Source of the DNA: Collinsella aerofaciens
GTDB taxonomy: Bacteria > Actinomycetota > Coriobacteriia > Coriobacteriales > Coriobacteriaceae
DNA: 64,000 bases
Assembly (NCBI RefSeq): GCF_901212495.1
Contig: NZ_CAAKNY010000053.1
Coordinates: forward strand, 19 to 64,018
Direction: 5' to 3'
Positions 43,178 to 51,263 of this stretch are shown here, piece after piece. The notes below the pieces were generated by a model, which saw only the letters and a program-made list of their open reading frames with translations, did no database searches and was not told the DNA's origin. Numbering within the stretch: position 1 is the first letter of the stretch; each line of letters begins with the position of its first letter. Made by a program: the position numbers and the translations under genes.

Positions 43178-43270
43178 TTTTACAGAACTGGTATTCGATA
43201 CTGCTCGGGTACAGGAGGATTCAGTAATTTGTGGAGTACGAGGCGCGTGTTCCGCGCTTCCTTGTGACTC

Positions 43271-43503
43271 GGTGGGCAAAAAAATGCCAAATATGAGTAC
43301 TGTCACTATTTTAGTAACAGCAAAAACAAGCCTTCGAGGCTCTAGTTGAGCGCCCGGGGGCGATTAAAGCTTGTTTTTTACGGCTTAAGACATGCTAAAA
43401 CACCCCGTTAATGAACGCCTGTGCATTAACGGGGTGTTGTTTAGTCGCTAAATAATGTGACTAGCTTTGCAACAGTACTCATATTTGGTGTTTTTTGCCC
43501 ACC
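43271..43503. repeat. Large nested palindrome between convergent genes
   Basis: A 33 nt arm at 43271-43303 pairs with 43472-43503 with a single one-base offset. Inside it aaacaagc/gcttgttt arms (about 43323 and 43367) and the terminator at 43399-43443 form further hairpins. The whole 233 nt can fold as a multi-branched structure on either strand. Confidence 0.8.
43399..43443. terminator. Strong terminator hairpin
   Basis: aacaccccgttaat (43399-43412) pairs perfectly with attaacggggtgtt (43425-43438). It can end transcription from the kinase relic and from tatD. Confidence 0.85.
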
Positions 43504-43507
43504 TGGG

Positions 43508-44290
43508 TTAGCAAAGACCAAAAATGGAGCGTGAGTTTTCTAAAATGATCGACTCGATGCTCCCTGCATCGCGGGTTTTAAGTTGGGTGATGACTTTGGA
43601 AGCTCTCGTGAGTGAGTCGGCGAGCTGTCGCGCTGAGGTTTCCGTATTTGCTTCGGCTGGGGCGTCGGTTTCAAGCAGCAGGCGGTCGAGTGGAATCTGT
43701 CGTACGTATTCGCGTCCTCGCTTAGACGCGAGCATGCGTTCGTTGACGGAAAAATAGCAACCCGCATTGCGCGCGCGGATGAGTTCGTCCGAGGTACCGC
43801 TAAACCAGTGGAAGATGATGGCGGGGGAGTTGGGGCTTGGGGTGAGTAGCTCATGTGACTTTAGGGTATCCAGTGCAATTCCTGCCGCTCGAACAGCATG
43901 GATGGATAGAACACGATCGGGGAGTGGGCGCTGCGATAGCGTCTGACAAAGCCGCTCGAATACCTGCGTCTGCATCCCCTCGGTGCCCGTAAAGCGTGGC
44001 GAGAAATCGAGCCCGACCTCGCTGATAAAACATTCCCGGCTGGCGAGCTTGCAAAGTAGGTCAACCTCGGCAGTTCCACATCGGCCGTCGACGAGCCACC
44101 AGGGATGGAGGCCAACGCCCGCGATAATGTTTGGGTAGCGGCTGGCACGCTTTTTTGCTGCCGCGAAGTCGCGTGGGTCGACCCCACAATCAAAGACCCC
44201 CAGCCCTATAGCCGCAGCTTCGTCGGCAACAGTATTCGGGTAAGCCATCAAATCAAGATGGCAGTGTGCGTCAATTAACCGGGGCTCCAT
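43508..44290 (-). CDS. TatD-family metal-dependent hydrolase
   Basis: The 260-residue protein has LIDAHCHLDL with the HxH metal pair, GVGLHPWW, ISEVGLDFSPRF, FHWFSGTSDE and LLLETDAPAE. TatD proteins are nucleases or deacylases of the amidohydrolase superfamily. The distribution of ligands is complete. It is cotranscribed with tcdA, which ends 14 nt upstream. Confidence 0.92.
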   Translation of the reverse strand: MEPRLIDAHCHLDLMAYPNTVADEAAAIGLGVFDCGVDPRDFAAAKKRASRYPNIIAGVGLHPWWLVDGRCGTAEVDLLCKLASRECFISEVGLDFSPRFTGTEGMQTQVFERLCQTLSQRPLPDRVLSIHAVRAAGIALDTLKSHELLTPSPNSPAIIFHWFSGTSDELIRARNAGCYFSVNERMLASKRGREYVRQIPLDRLLLETDAPAEANTETSARQLADSLTRASKVITQLKTRDAGSIESIILENSRSIFGLC

Positions 44291-44304
44291 CGCGGTGCGC
44301 CTCG

Positions 44305-45102
44305 CTAGTCCAGGCGCTGGCCGTCAGCACGCACGCGCTCAGTGCCGCGCCCACTGATCTGGCGAATGACCTCGCCGGCAATCATCTGACCCATGATGGG
44401 CGGCATATAACTGGCGGTTCCGAGCTCGGTGCGCTCGTGGATGTTGGAGGGGTCACGGCGCTGGGTCTTGACCGACTCCTCGCAGCTAAACAGTACATGA
44501 AGACTTTTGATGCCGCGCTTCTTACATTCTTTGCGCATGATGCGGCTCATGGGATCGCGGACCGTTTCGAAAATGTCGGCAAAGCGCAGGCATTCGGGAT
44601 GCAGCTTGTTGCCGCCGCCCATGGAGCTCACCAGGTGAATGTCGTGGTCCTGAGCATATCTGGCAACGGTGAGCTTGGCGGAGATGGTGTCAATGGCGTC
44701 GACGACGTAGTCGAGCTTGCCACCTGTCTGCTCAAAAACGCTCGCGAAGAACCCGTCAATGTTGTCGCTCAACAGGTATTCGGTGCGTTTGATGACGGTG
44801 GCGGCAGGGTTGATGTCGTGGATCATGGCTTCCATCACGTCTACCTTGCGCTTGCCGATGGTGCTATGAAAGGCAATGGCCTGACGGTTAATGTTGCTGG
44901 GCGCGATGATGTCTTTATCCAGAATTACGAAATGGCCAATGCCGCCGCGGGCAAGTGCTTCACAGCAGTTGGAGCCCACGCCGCCGCAGCCGAGTACCAG
45001 CACCGTGGCGTCAGCGAGCTTGTCGAGTGCCTCGCGGCCCATGATGATTTCGAGCTTGGTGTCGCGCGTCTCGATGGGTGAAGCGTCTACGGTTTCGGTC
45101 AT
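44305..45102 (-). CDS. tcdA: tRNA threonylcarbamoyladenosine dehydratase TcdA (ThiF/E1-like)
   Basis: TcdA uses ATP to cyclise the t6A modification at position 37 of ANN-decoding tRNAs. The ~265-residue protein has the E1-like adenylation motif VLGCGGVGSNCCEALARGG, ILDKDIIAPSNINRQ, YVVDAIDTISAK and SSMGGGNKLHPE. ATG 45102 is 6 nt after GGAGG; the ATG at 45108 abuts that site. Together with tatD it forms a two-gene operon. Confidence 0.92.
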   Translation of the reverse strand: MTETVDASPIETRDTKLEIIMGREALDKLADATVLVLGCGGVGSNCCEALARGGIGHFVILDKDIIAPSNINRQAIAFHSTIGKRKVDVMEAMIHDINPAATVIKRTEYLLSDNIDGFFASVFEQTGGKLDYVVDAIDTISAKLTVARYAQDHDIHLVSSMGGGNKLHPECLRFADIFETVRDPMSRIMRKECKKRGIKSLHVLFSCEESVKTQRRDPSNIHERTELGTASYMPPIMGQMIAGEVIRQISGRGTERVRADGQRLD

Positions 45103-45283
45103 AAACATCCTCCGATGGGGAAGCGAATCGTGTTTTAGCTATCGCCATTATAGGTATTATCGCGATTCCATTTGAACCCTTGGGGCTTGTTGAAATGAGA
45201 CGGGGATTCTCATAAGATGAAGCAGATGGCACCCGTTGCCGCGGGTTAGCCAACTCCGAAACACGTTTTTGGCGTGAGAAGTG

Positions 45284-45310
45284 GCCGTCTTCGCATTACG
45301 CGGGGGCGGC
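45284..45310 (-). terminator. Terminator of the toxin-like transcript
   Basis: gccgtcttcgc (45284-45294) and gcgggggcggc (45300-45310) pair with several G-U positions around attac. It overlaps the end of the small ORF, as in known holin-like type I toxin loci. Confidence 0.7.
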
Positions 45311-45396
45311 TATTTCATTCGACCTCCAATGTGGATGCCGAGCTCCACGGCCGCGATTACAAGCAATAACAACGTCAGGACATCGTCAATACTCAT
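45310..45396 (-). CDS. 28-residue holin-like type I toxin peptide
   Basis: A 28-residue peptide starting at ATG 45396 with GGAGATG-type binding site (gaaggag) 8 nt upstream. It starts MSIDDVLTLLLLVIAAVEL, a single membrane helix after two Asp, and ends GGRMK. The arrangement (strong binding site, one-helix peptide, stop codon at the edge of a GC-rich hairpin reading cgcccccgcgt...gcgaagacgg) is that of the putative holin-like toxins common in Firmicutes and Actinobacteria. An antisense RNA antitoxin would be expected to overlap it from the plus strand; I cannot locate its promoter with certainty. Confidence 0.7.
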   Translation of the reverse strand: MSIDDVLTLLLLVIAAVELGIHIGGRMK

Positions 45397-45462
45397 AGTC
45401 CATCTCCTTCTTGGGTAGAGGGAGCTGGTCCATCTGCTTCAACTTCCATTGTAGCTAAATAC

Positions 45463-45528
45463 GAACAAATGTTCCATATATGTTCCTGTATTAGATAGTT
45501 AGACAAACATCTAAATATAGAGTATAGT
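45463..45528 (+). promoter_or_regulatory. Promoter and operators of the sdpRI-like pair
   Basis: TTAGAC (45499-45504) and TATAGT (45523-45528) form a promoter with an 18 nt spacer. gaacaaatgttc (45463-45474) is a 12 bp palindrome, and ttagat (45491-45496) mirrors atctaa (45509-45514) across the -35. Both are candidate sites for the ArsR protein. Confidence 0.6.
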
Positions 45529-45562
45529 GTACGCGTCGAACGAGCCAGTGAGAGGAGGTTCT

Positions 45563-45841
45563 ATGCCGGGAGAGGGTTTTAAGGCGCTGGCCGATCCTAC
45601 GCGGCGACGTATTTTGGAACTGCTGCGCGAGGGCAATTGCACGGCCGGGGAGCTTGCCGAGCATTTTGACATTAGCAAGCCGTCACTGAGCCATCACTTG
45701 GCGACACTCAAAAACGCCGGCTTGGTGACCGACGAACGCCATGGCCAAAACATCGTATACAGCTTAAACACCACCGTCATGCAGGACTTGATCGGCTGGT
45801 TTATGGGCTTTACAGACACTGAAGGTGATAAGGATGAATAA
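45563..45841 (+). CDS. ArsR-family regulator, SdpR-like
   Basis: The 92-residue protein is a compact winged helix: FKALADPTRRRILELLREG, TAGELAEHFDISKPSLSHHLATLKNAGLV. It has no metal-binding Cys, matching the SdpR/autorepressor branch. It overlaps the SdpI-like gene by 8 nt, as in the B. subtilis sdpRI operon where SdpI captures the repressor at the membrane. ATG 45563 follows GAGGAGG. Confidence 0.92.
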   Translation: MPGEGFKALADPTRRRILELLREGNCTAGELAEHFDISKPSLSHHLATLKNAGLVTDERHGQNIVYSLNTTVMQDLIGWFMGFTDTEGDKDE

Positions 45842-46538
45842 CGAAAACAAGGGCATTCACGCCACGGGGGTATCGCCACGCGTGTGGATTGCGCTGATCG
45901 CTCTGTGCGTCGCCAACGTCGCAGCGCACCTTATGGTGATGCCGAGCCTGCCGGCGCAGATTCCCACGCACTGGGGAGCGAGCGGCGCCGTTAACGGCTG
46001 GGGTCCCAGCTGGATGGCATCGGCGCTCGGCGCATTGCCGCTGGTGCTTCTCGCGATGTTCTACGTGGTGCCACGCATTGACCCCAAGGGCGAGGCGTAT
46101 CGGACCTCGGGCAAGTTCTATCAGGGCTTCGTAATCGCCTTTACCTTGTTCATGTGCGCCATAAGCTGGCTGGGAGAGCTTACGGTCTGGGGCGTGGTGC
46201 CGGCGGTCGGTTCGGTCAACGTGCTGACTTCCGGTGCTGTCGGCTTGCTGCTCATCGGCGTAGGCAACTACTTGCCGCGCGTAAAGCAGAACTACACGCT
46301 TGGCATCAAGACGCCCTGGGCGCTTGCTGACCCCGAGAACTGGCGCCGTACGCAGCGTTTTGGCGGCGCCTGCTTTATGGTGCTGGGTGTTGGTGTGATT
46401 GTGATGGGCGTGGCGGGTAGCGTGCTTTCGAGTGAAGTCGTCGCCGCGGTGATTGCGGTTCTGGCGTTTGGTTCGGGCGGAGCTGCCTACGTCTACTCGT
46501 ATCTGCTGTGGCGTAAATCGCAGCGGGCCGTTCGCTAA
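45834..46538 (+). CDS. SdpI-family membrane protein
   Basis: The 234-residue protein has six hydrophobic segments and SdpI signatures: LPAQIPTHWGASGAVNGWGPSW near residues 40-60 and NYTLGIKTPWALADPENWRRTQRFGG. SdpI gives immunity to the SDP toxin in B. subtilis and sequesters SdpR. No SDP toxin gene is present here. ATG 45834 overlaps the end of the regulator gene. Confidence 0.92.
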   Translation: MNNENKGIHATGVSPRVWIALIALCVANVAAHLMVMPSLPAQIPTHWGASGAVNGWGPSWMASALGALPLVLLAMFYVVPRIDPKGEAYRTSGKFYQGFVIAFTLFMCAISWLGELTVWGVVPAVGSVNVLTSGAVGLLLIGVGNYLPRVKQNYTLGIKTPWALADPENWRRTQRFGGACFMVLGVGVIVMGVAGSVLSSEVVAAVIAVLAFGSGGAAYVYSYLLWRKSQRAVR

Positions 46539-46602
46539 GGTTGCGGAAAACTAGCGTACGCAGTTCATAGCATGTTCTGGGGGACTTTTCCCAGGTAGTA
46601 TT

Positions 46603-46634
46603 AGGGGGTGTGGGCAACCACGCCCCTTTTTTGT
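46603..46634 (+). terminator. Terminator after the SdpI-like gene
   Basis: ggggtgtgg pairs with ccacgcccc around gcaa, followed by six T. Confidence 0.85.
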
Positions 46635-46722
46635 TAAGTTTCAGAGCTGGTTTTCTCATTTCGTTTCCACTAAAGCGAAACAAGAATAGGGAAACAGCAG
46701 GTAGAAAGGATAAAACAGGCAA

Positions 46723-48402
46723 ATGGCAGAGTTTATCTACCAGATGTATCAGGCTCGCAAGGCCCATGGCGACAAGGTGATCCTTGACGACGTGACCCTG
46801 AGCTTCTACCCCGGTGCCAAGATCGGCGTTGTGGGTCCCAACGGCATGGGCAAGTCGACCCTGCTCAAGATCATGGCCGGTATCGAGGAGGTCTCCAACG
46901 GCGATGCCAGGCTCACTCCCGGCTACACCGTGGGCATCCTGCAGCAGGAGCCGCCGCTCGACGACGACAAGACCGTCATCGAGAACGTGCGCATGGCGTT
47001 TGGCGATATGATCGCCAAGGTCGATCGCTTCAATAAGATCGGCGAGGAGATGTGCGACCCGGACTGCGACATGGACGCCCTCATGGCCGAGATGGGCAAG
47101 CTCCAGGACGAGATCGACGCCGCCGACGGCTGGGATATCGATTCCAAGCTCGGACAGGCCATGGACGCCCTGCAGCTGCCCGATTCCGACATGCCGGTCA
47201 ACGTGCTCTCTGGCGGCGAGCGCCGTCGCGTGGCCCTGTGCAAGCTGCTGCTCGAGGCTCCCGACCTGCTGCTGCTCGACGAGCCCACGAACCACCTGGA
47301 CGCCGAATCGATCCTGTGGCTCGAGCACTTCCTGCACAATTACCAGGGCGCGGTACTTGCCGTCACGCACGACCGTTACTTCCTTGATAACGTCGCCGAG
47401 TGGATCTGCGAGGTCGACCGCGGCCACCTCTATCCCTACAAGGGCAACTACTCCACGTATCTGGAGACCAAGGCCGCGCGTATCGAGGCACAGGGCAACC
47501 GCGACGCCAAGCTCGCCAAGCGCATGGAGGCCGAGCTCGAGTGGGTGCGCAGCTCGCCCAAGGCCCGTCAGGCCAAGAACAAAGCCCGTCTGGCTCGCTA
47601 CGAGGAGATGGAGGCCGAGGCCCGCGCAAGCCAGAAACTCGACTGGACCGATATCCGCATCCCTGTGGGCCCGCGTCTGGGCAACAAGGTGCTCGAGGCC
47701 CATCACCTGCACAAGGAGTTCGATGGCCGCGTGCTCATCGATGACCTTTCGTTCACCCTGCCGCGCAACGGCATCGTGGGCGTCATCGGCCCCAACGGTG
47801 TCGGTAAGACCACGCTGTTCAAGACGATTGTGGGTCTGGAGCCGCTGACTTCGGGCGAGCTCGAGGTGGGCGAGACCGTCAAGATCTCCTATGTCGATCA
47901 GAACCGTTCCGGCATCGACCCCGACAAGAACCTGTGGGAGGTCGTCTCGGACGGTCTGGATCACATGATGGTCGGCGAGACCGAGGTTCCGAGCCGCGCG
48001 TACGTGGCGAGCTTTGGCTTTAAGGGCCAGGACCAGCAGAAGCGCGCCGGCGTACTCTCCGGTGGCGAGCGCAACCGTCTGAACTTGGCGCTTACGCTCA
48101 AGCAGGGCGGCAACCTGCTGCTCCTCGACGAGCCCACGAACGACCTCGATGTCGAGACGCTGTCCTCGCTCGAGGCGGCGCTGCTCGAGTTCCCGGGCTG
48201 CTCGGTGGTCATTAGCCACGACCGTATGTTCCTGGACCGCGTCGCCACGCACATTCTGGCGTGGGAGGGCACCGACGAGAATCCGGGCAACTGGTATTGG
48301 TTCGAGGGCAACTTTGAGGCCTACCAGGCCAACCGTATCGAGCGTCTGGGCGAGGACGCAGCTCAGCCGCATCGCATCCACCGCAAGCTCACGCGCGACT
48401 AG
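46723..48402 (+). CDS. ettA: ABC-F ATPase EttA (energy-dependent translational throttle)
   Basis: EttA binds the ribosomal E site and gates the first peptide bonds according to the ATP/ADP ratio. The 559-residue protein has two ABC domains with Walker A GPNGMGKST and GPNGVGKTT, signatures LSGGERRR and LSGGERNR, and LLLDEPTNHLD / LLLDEPTNDLD. The linker between them (RSSPKARQAKNKARL) has the EttA-type basic pattern. Length matches EttA. Codon bias is strong. The start follows AGAAAGGATAAAAC at a slightly long distance. Confidence 0.95.
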   Translation: MAEFIYQMYQARKAHGDKVILDDVTLSFYPGAKIGVVGPNGMGKSTLLKIMAGIEEVSNGDARLTPGYTVGILQQEPPLDDDKTVIENVRMAFGDMIAKVDRFNKIGEEMCDPDCDMDALMAEMGKLQDEIDAADGWDIDSKLGQAMDALQLPDSDMPVNVLSGGERRRVALCKLLLEAPDLLLLDEPTNHLDAESILWLEHFLHNYQGAVLAVTHDRYFLDNVAEWICEVDRGHLYPYKGNYSTYLETKAARIEAQGNRDAKLAKRMEAELEWVRSSPKARQAKNKARLARYEEMEAEARASQKLDWTDIRIPVGPRLGNKVLEAHHLHKEFDGRVLIDDLSFTLPRNGIVGVIGPNGVGKTTLFKTIVGLEPLTSGELEVGETVKISYVDQNRSGIDPDKNLWEVVSDGLDHMMVGETEVPSRAYVASFGFKGQDQQKRAGVLSGGERNRLNLALTLKQGGNLLLLDEPTNDLDVETLSSLEAALLEFPGCSVVISHDRMFLDRVATHILAWEGTDENPGNWYWFEGNFEAYQANRIERLGEDAAQPHRIHRKLTRD

Positions 48403-48446
48403 ATCGTTACGCGTTTTCCAAACCGCGTAACTGCTCGACGCTGCGC

Positions 48447-48542
48447 GGGCCGCAAGCACCCCATCTTGCCGTTCAAGCCGTCGCTCGCGTACCGAAGTAC
48501 GTGTCGCTCCTCTTTCACGGCAACCTGGGGCACTTGCGACCC
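48447..48542. repeat. Gapped palindrome after ettA
   Basis: A 25 nt arm at 48447-48471 pairs imperfectly with 48518-48542 (about 20 of 25 including G-U). A small hairpin, gttacgcg/cgcgtaac, precedes it near 48405-48431. Confidence 0.6.
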
Positions 48543-48574
48543 GCTCGCTGTTGGTTATGCAGCATCAACAAATA

Positions 48575-48612
48575 AAACGGCTCAAATCCTGATTTGGATT
48601 TGAGCCGTTTGT
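48575..48612. terminator. Bidirectional terminator
   Basis: aaacggctcaaatcc (48575-48589) pairs perfectly with ggatttgagccgttt (48596-48610). It ends the gene at 48615 on the minus strand and can also stop ettA read-through. Confidence 0.9.
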
Positions 48613-48614
48613 CG

Positions 48615-49916
48615 TTACTGCTCGGGTTCTTCGACTTTATCGATGACCCAGGCGGCTCCGAGACCGCCGGTGGTGTTGCGTCGGATGCGCACGGTGACTT
48701 CGTGGCGCTCGCCGGCCTGCGTGTAGCGCAGGGGGAAGCTTGCGCGGTTGCGCGCGGCCTCGATGGTACCGCGCTCGCGGGCGATCCAGTAGTACTCGCC
48801 GACGATGCCGAGCGTGTCGGCGCCGTAGGGGAGATAGGTCGACAGCTGGTGCAGAAACGGGCCGGGGCAGAAGACCTCGGTCGCGAAATCGACGGGGAAG
48901 TCCTCGGGGATGGCGGGCGCTGCGGGTGCGGGGGCCGGTGCTGCAGCGGGGGCCGGAGCCGCTGTAGGCACAGGAATCTGGTCATAGACAGGTGCGGATG
49001 TGGACTCGATGACGGGTGCAGACTCAGGCACCGGTTCCGGCTTAACTGCGAAATCTGTCGGTTCCACGGAGACGGATGTGTCTTCAGTCTCGGTTTTGGC
49101 ATCGGCTTGCGGGGCGTTCTCTGCCTCGACAGATGGCTTTGCCTCGATGGGCGTGGAAGCCATGGTGGTGATGCCGGCGTTGGCGTTCTCGGGGTCATAG
49201 ACGACCGTGAGCGAGATGGCAGGCTGCGGCACCTCGGGCTCCGGTGTCGACTCGGTGGCGTCTTGATCGTCGGGCTCGTCGGGCTGATCGTTATCGGTCT
49301 CGTCGCCAAAGACATCGCTGTTTTGGAACGCAGGCGTCTCGGATTGGTTAGCGGCTTCTTCGGTTGTCGACTTGGGGGCCTTGTTGAGCTCCGCAGTGGC
49401 TTCCTGCTCGGATATGACTTCGGGATCGGTCGTGGCGGCGATTTCGGTTTCTGCTGTTACCTCAATAGCGACTTCGATCTCTGCCTCGGGCTCGGGTTCC
49501 GGCACGGCTCCAACCATGGCTTCGGGCTCGGGACGCTTAACGTGCTTGGGGCGCACGGCCTTCAGGTCCTTCTTGCCGCGCTTCTTCTTTTTGTAGGATT
49601 GCTTGGTGCCCTTGGTAGCCTTGCACTTGTCCTCGCCCTTGACAAGGGCGGCATCCCATACCTCGTTGGCGATGACGGTGGCATACAGGCGGCCGCCTTT
49701 AAAGACGGTCAGCTTAATGCAGTCGTTAAGCTCCTCGAGCAGCTCGCGCGTGGACTCAAAGCCCAGGTCATAAGCAGTCATGTCGCCTGCGGCGAGCGCC
49801 TCCTCGACCTGTGTCATAAACGTTTGCTTGCCGCATCCAATCGCATCGCGCAGCAGGCGATACAGATAGATGTGGTTGCCCAGCGAAAGCGTGGGCCTAA
49901 CTATTGTCTTGCTCAT
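48615..49916 (-). CDS. Three-part protein with Pro/Glu-rich linker, function unknown
   Basis: The 433-residue protein has an N-terminal globular domain (residues ~5-95; LGFESTRELLEELNDCIKL resembles an OST-HTH/LOTUS-type fold, which would bind RNA; this is a weak impression). A basic patch (KKKKRGKKDLK) follows, then ~220 residues of Glu/Pro/Ala/Thr-rich linker. A C-terminal ~90-residue globular domain (VFCPGPFLHQLSTYLP, GIVGEYYWIARERGTIE, RYTQAGERHEVTVRIR) completes it. No signal peptide or membrane helix is present. ATG 49916 follows GAGGAG; a 14 bp palindrome lies right before it. Confidence 0.75.
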   Translation of the reverse strand: MSKTIVRPTLSLGNHIYLYRLLRDAIGCGKQTFMTQVEEALAAGDMTAYDLGFESTRELLEELNDCIKLTVFKGGRLYATVIANEVWDAALVKGEDKCKATKGTKQSYKKKKRGKKDLKAVRPKHVKRPEPEAMVGAVPEPEPEAEIEVAIEVTAETEIAATTDPEVISEQEATAELNKAPKSTTEEAANQSETPAFQNSDVFGDETDNDQPDEPDDQDATESTPEPEVPQPAISLTVVYDPENANAGITTMASTPIEAKPSVEAENAPQADAKTETEDTSVSVEPTDFAVKPEPVPESAPVIESTSAPVYDQIPVPTAAPAPAAAPAPAPAAPAIPEDFPVDFATEVFCPGPFLHQLSTYLPYGADTLGIVGEYYWIARERGTIEAARNRASFPLRYTQAGERHEVTVRIRRNTTGGLGAAWVIDKVEEPEQ

Positions 49917-49929
49917 GGCAAATCTCCTC

Positions 49930-49943
49930 TTTACATATGTAAA
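49930..49943. promoter_or_regulatory. Perfect 14 bp palindrome at a ribosome binding site
   Basis: tttacatatgtaaa lies 2-3 nt upstream of the GAGGAG of the gene at 48615-49916. Its position suggests a repressor site near the start of the transcript. Confidence 0.5.
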
Positions 49944-50052
49944 GCATCTTACCATCGCAGAGCGTTCGCCATGGCGGCGCCCAAGGCAAACGGGCGCGAA
50001 CCGCTGTCGATTCGCGCCCGTTGTACAGGTTGCCTATCTGGGGATGCAGCGC

Positions 50053-51015
50053 CTAGTTGCCCGATGTCGTGCCTTGGCTTGAGCTGTTAGATGCCGTGCC
50101 GGACGCGGTTCCGCTCGAGCTGTTCGAGCTGTTGGTGTTGCTGCTGCCTGCTGTGCCCGTTCCCGACGTGGTGTCGCTCGTCTGGCCGCCCGTGCTCGGC
50201 TGCGAACCGTCAGTCGTTTGGCTTGAGTCGGTCGTGCCGGATGTCGTGCCACTGTTGGCCGTAGAGGAATCGGTGCCCTGCGATTGGTCTTGGGTGTTCG
50301 AGGACGAACTGGCAGAGGTGGAACTGTCTTGCGTGTCGTCCGTCTGCGTCTGCTGATCTTGAGACTGGGTGTTGTCATTTGCATCGCTCTCGGTCGTACG
50401 CGACGAAAGGATTGGCTCGGGGCGCTCGCCCAGACCCTCACCGGCGGTGGTTATAAGGATGGCGCCGGCGCAGGCGATAACCGCGACGATGGCGATGGCG
50501 ATCGAGAAGATGATGACCTTCTTTTGCGTCTGGCTGCGCTCTTCCGCCGCCTTGGCGCGTAGGCTGTTGGGGGCGACGCGCGCCGTGGTCGCGTGTCCCG
50601 CGACCTGGCGCATCTCCTGTGTAGTCGCGGCGCCGCCCAGGTGCTCCTCGGCATTAAGCTCAACGGGCTCATAGGCGCCGGCGGGGTAGTCGACGGCGGC
50701 GTGCGTACCTTTGAGGGCTTCGGCGCTGGCAGAGATAAAGTGGCGGTAGACCTGCGAGGACACAACGGTGATGACCGAGCTCACGGCGGCACCAATTACT
50801 GAACCAGCGATACCAATCTTGGAGGCAAGCGCGACGCTCGTGGCGGCAGCTGCGGCGCCGGCGATGATCTGGGGAATAGAAATGTCGTCGAACAGGCCCT
50901 TTTTGGGTGCGATGGCCATGGTCTGTCCGATGGAATGGTTCTCGTGTGCGCCGTTGTTGAGCGATGCCGGTGTCATGACGCGCGTGCGCGGTGCGTCGGT
51001 GTACTTGGTTGTCAT
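50053..51015 (-). CDS. Membrane protein with long Ser/Thr/Gly-rich tail
   Basis: The 320-residue protein has a soluble N-terminus, hydrophobic segments at about residues 47-90 (small-residue-rich) and a clear helix near 170-192 (VIIFSIAIAIVAVIACAGAI). The last ~115 residues are almost only Ser, Thr, Gly, Gln and Asp and probably extend outside as a flexible stalk. I recognise no family. ATG 51015 follows GGGAGGA. A degenerate copy of its 3' end is found at 57619-57813. Confidence 0.75.
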   Translation of the reverse strand: MTTKYTDAPRTRVMTPASLNNGAHENHSIGQTMAIAPKKGLFDDISIPQIIAGAAAAATSVALASKIGIAGSVIGAAVSSVITVVSSQVYRHFISASAEALKGTHAAVDYPAGAYEPVELNAEEHLGGAATTQEMRQVAGHATTARVAPNSLRAKAAEERSQTQKKVIIFSIAIAIVAVIACAGAILITTAGEGLGERPEPILSSRTTESDANDNTQSQDQQTQTDDTQDSSTSASSSSNTQDQSQGTDSSTANSGTTSGTTDSSQTTDGSQPSTGGQTSDTTSGTGTAGSSNTNSSNSSSGTASGTASNSSSQGTTSGN

Positions 51016-51263
51016 ACGGGGTCCTCCCGGTTCGTTTGGTGCTACAACAGGTTGTTTGGCCCCAAGGGTACCCATCTCGTGTGGACCGAAGATGGACTCG
51101 CCCGCAACACCACCAACTCACCAAATCCGCGAAGCTTTTTCTCAAGCTGGTCAAATGAAGACGGGGAGAATCGTCGGGTGTCGGAAGGAAGGTTGACCGG
51201 ATTTGAAGTCCCATGGAATAATCGAGCTCGCGGCGCTGTTGCTTGCGCCGGGTAGGGAGCGTC

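Noticed and set aside
46375-48459. 694-residue minus-strand open frame opposite ettA
   Set aside because: Antisense shadow of ettA with Leu/Val/Asp-rich composition.
48594-50090. 498-residue plus-strand open frame, Gly/Leu-rich
   Set aside because: It is the reverse complement of the Pro/Glu-rich linker gene, whose start and terminator are convincing.
50053-50400. Short repeats that might suggest a CRISPR or VNTR
   Set aside because: They are Ser/Thr/Gly codon runs in a low-complexity protein tail, without regular spacing.
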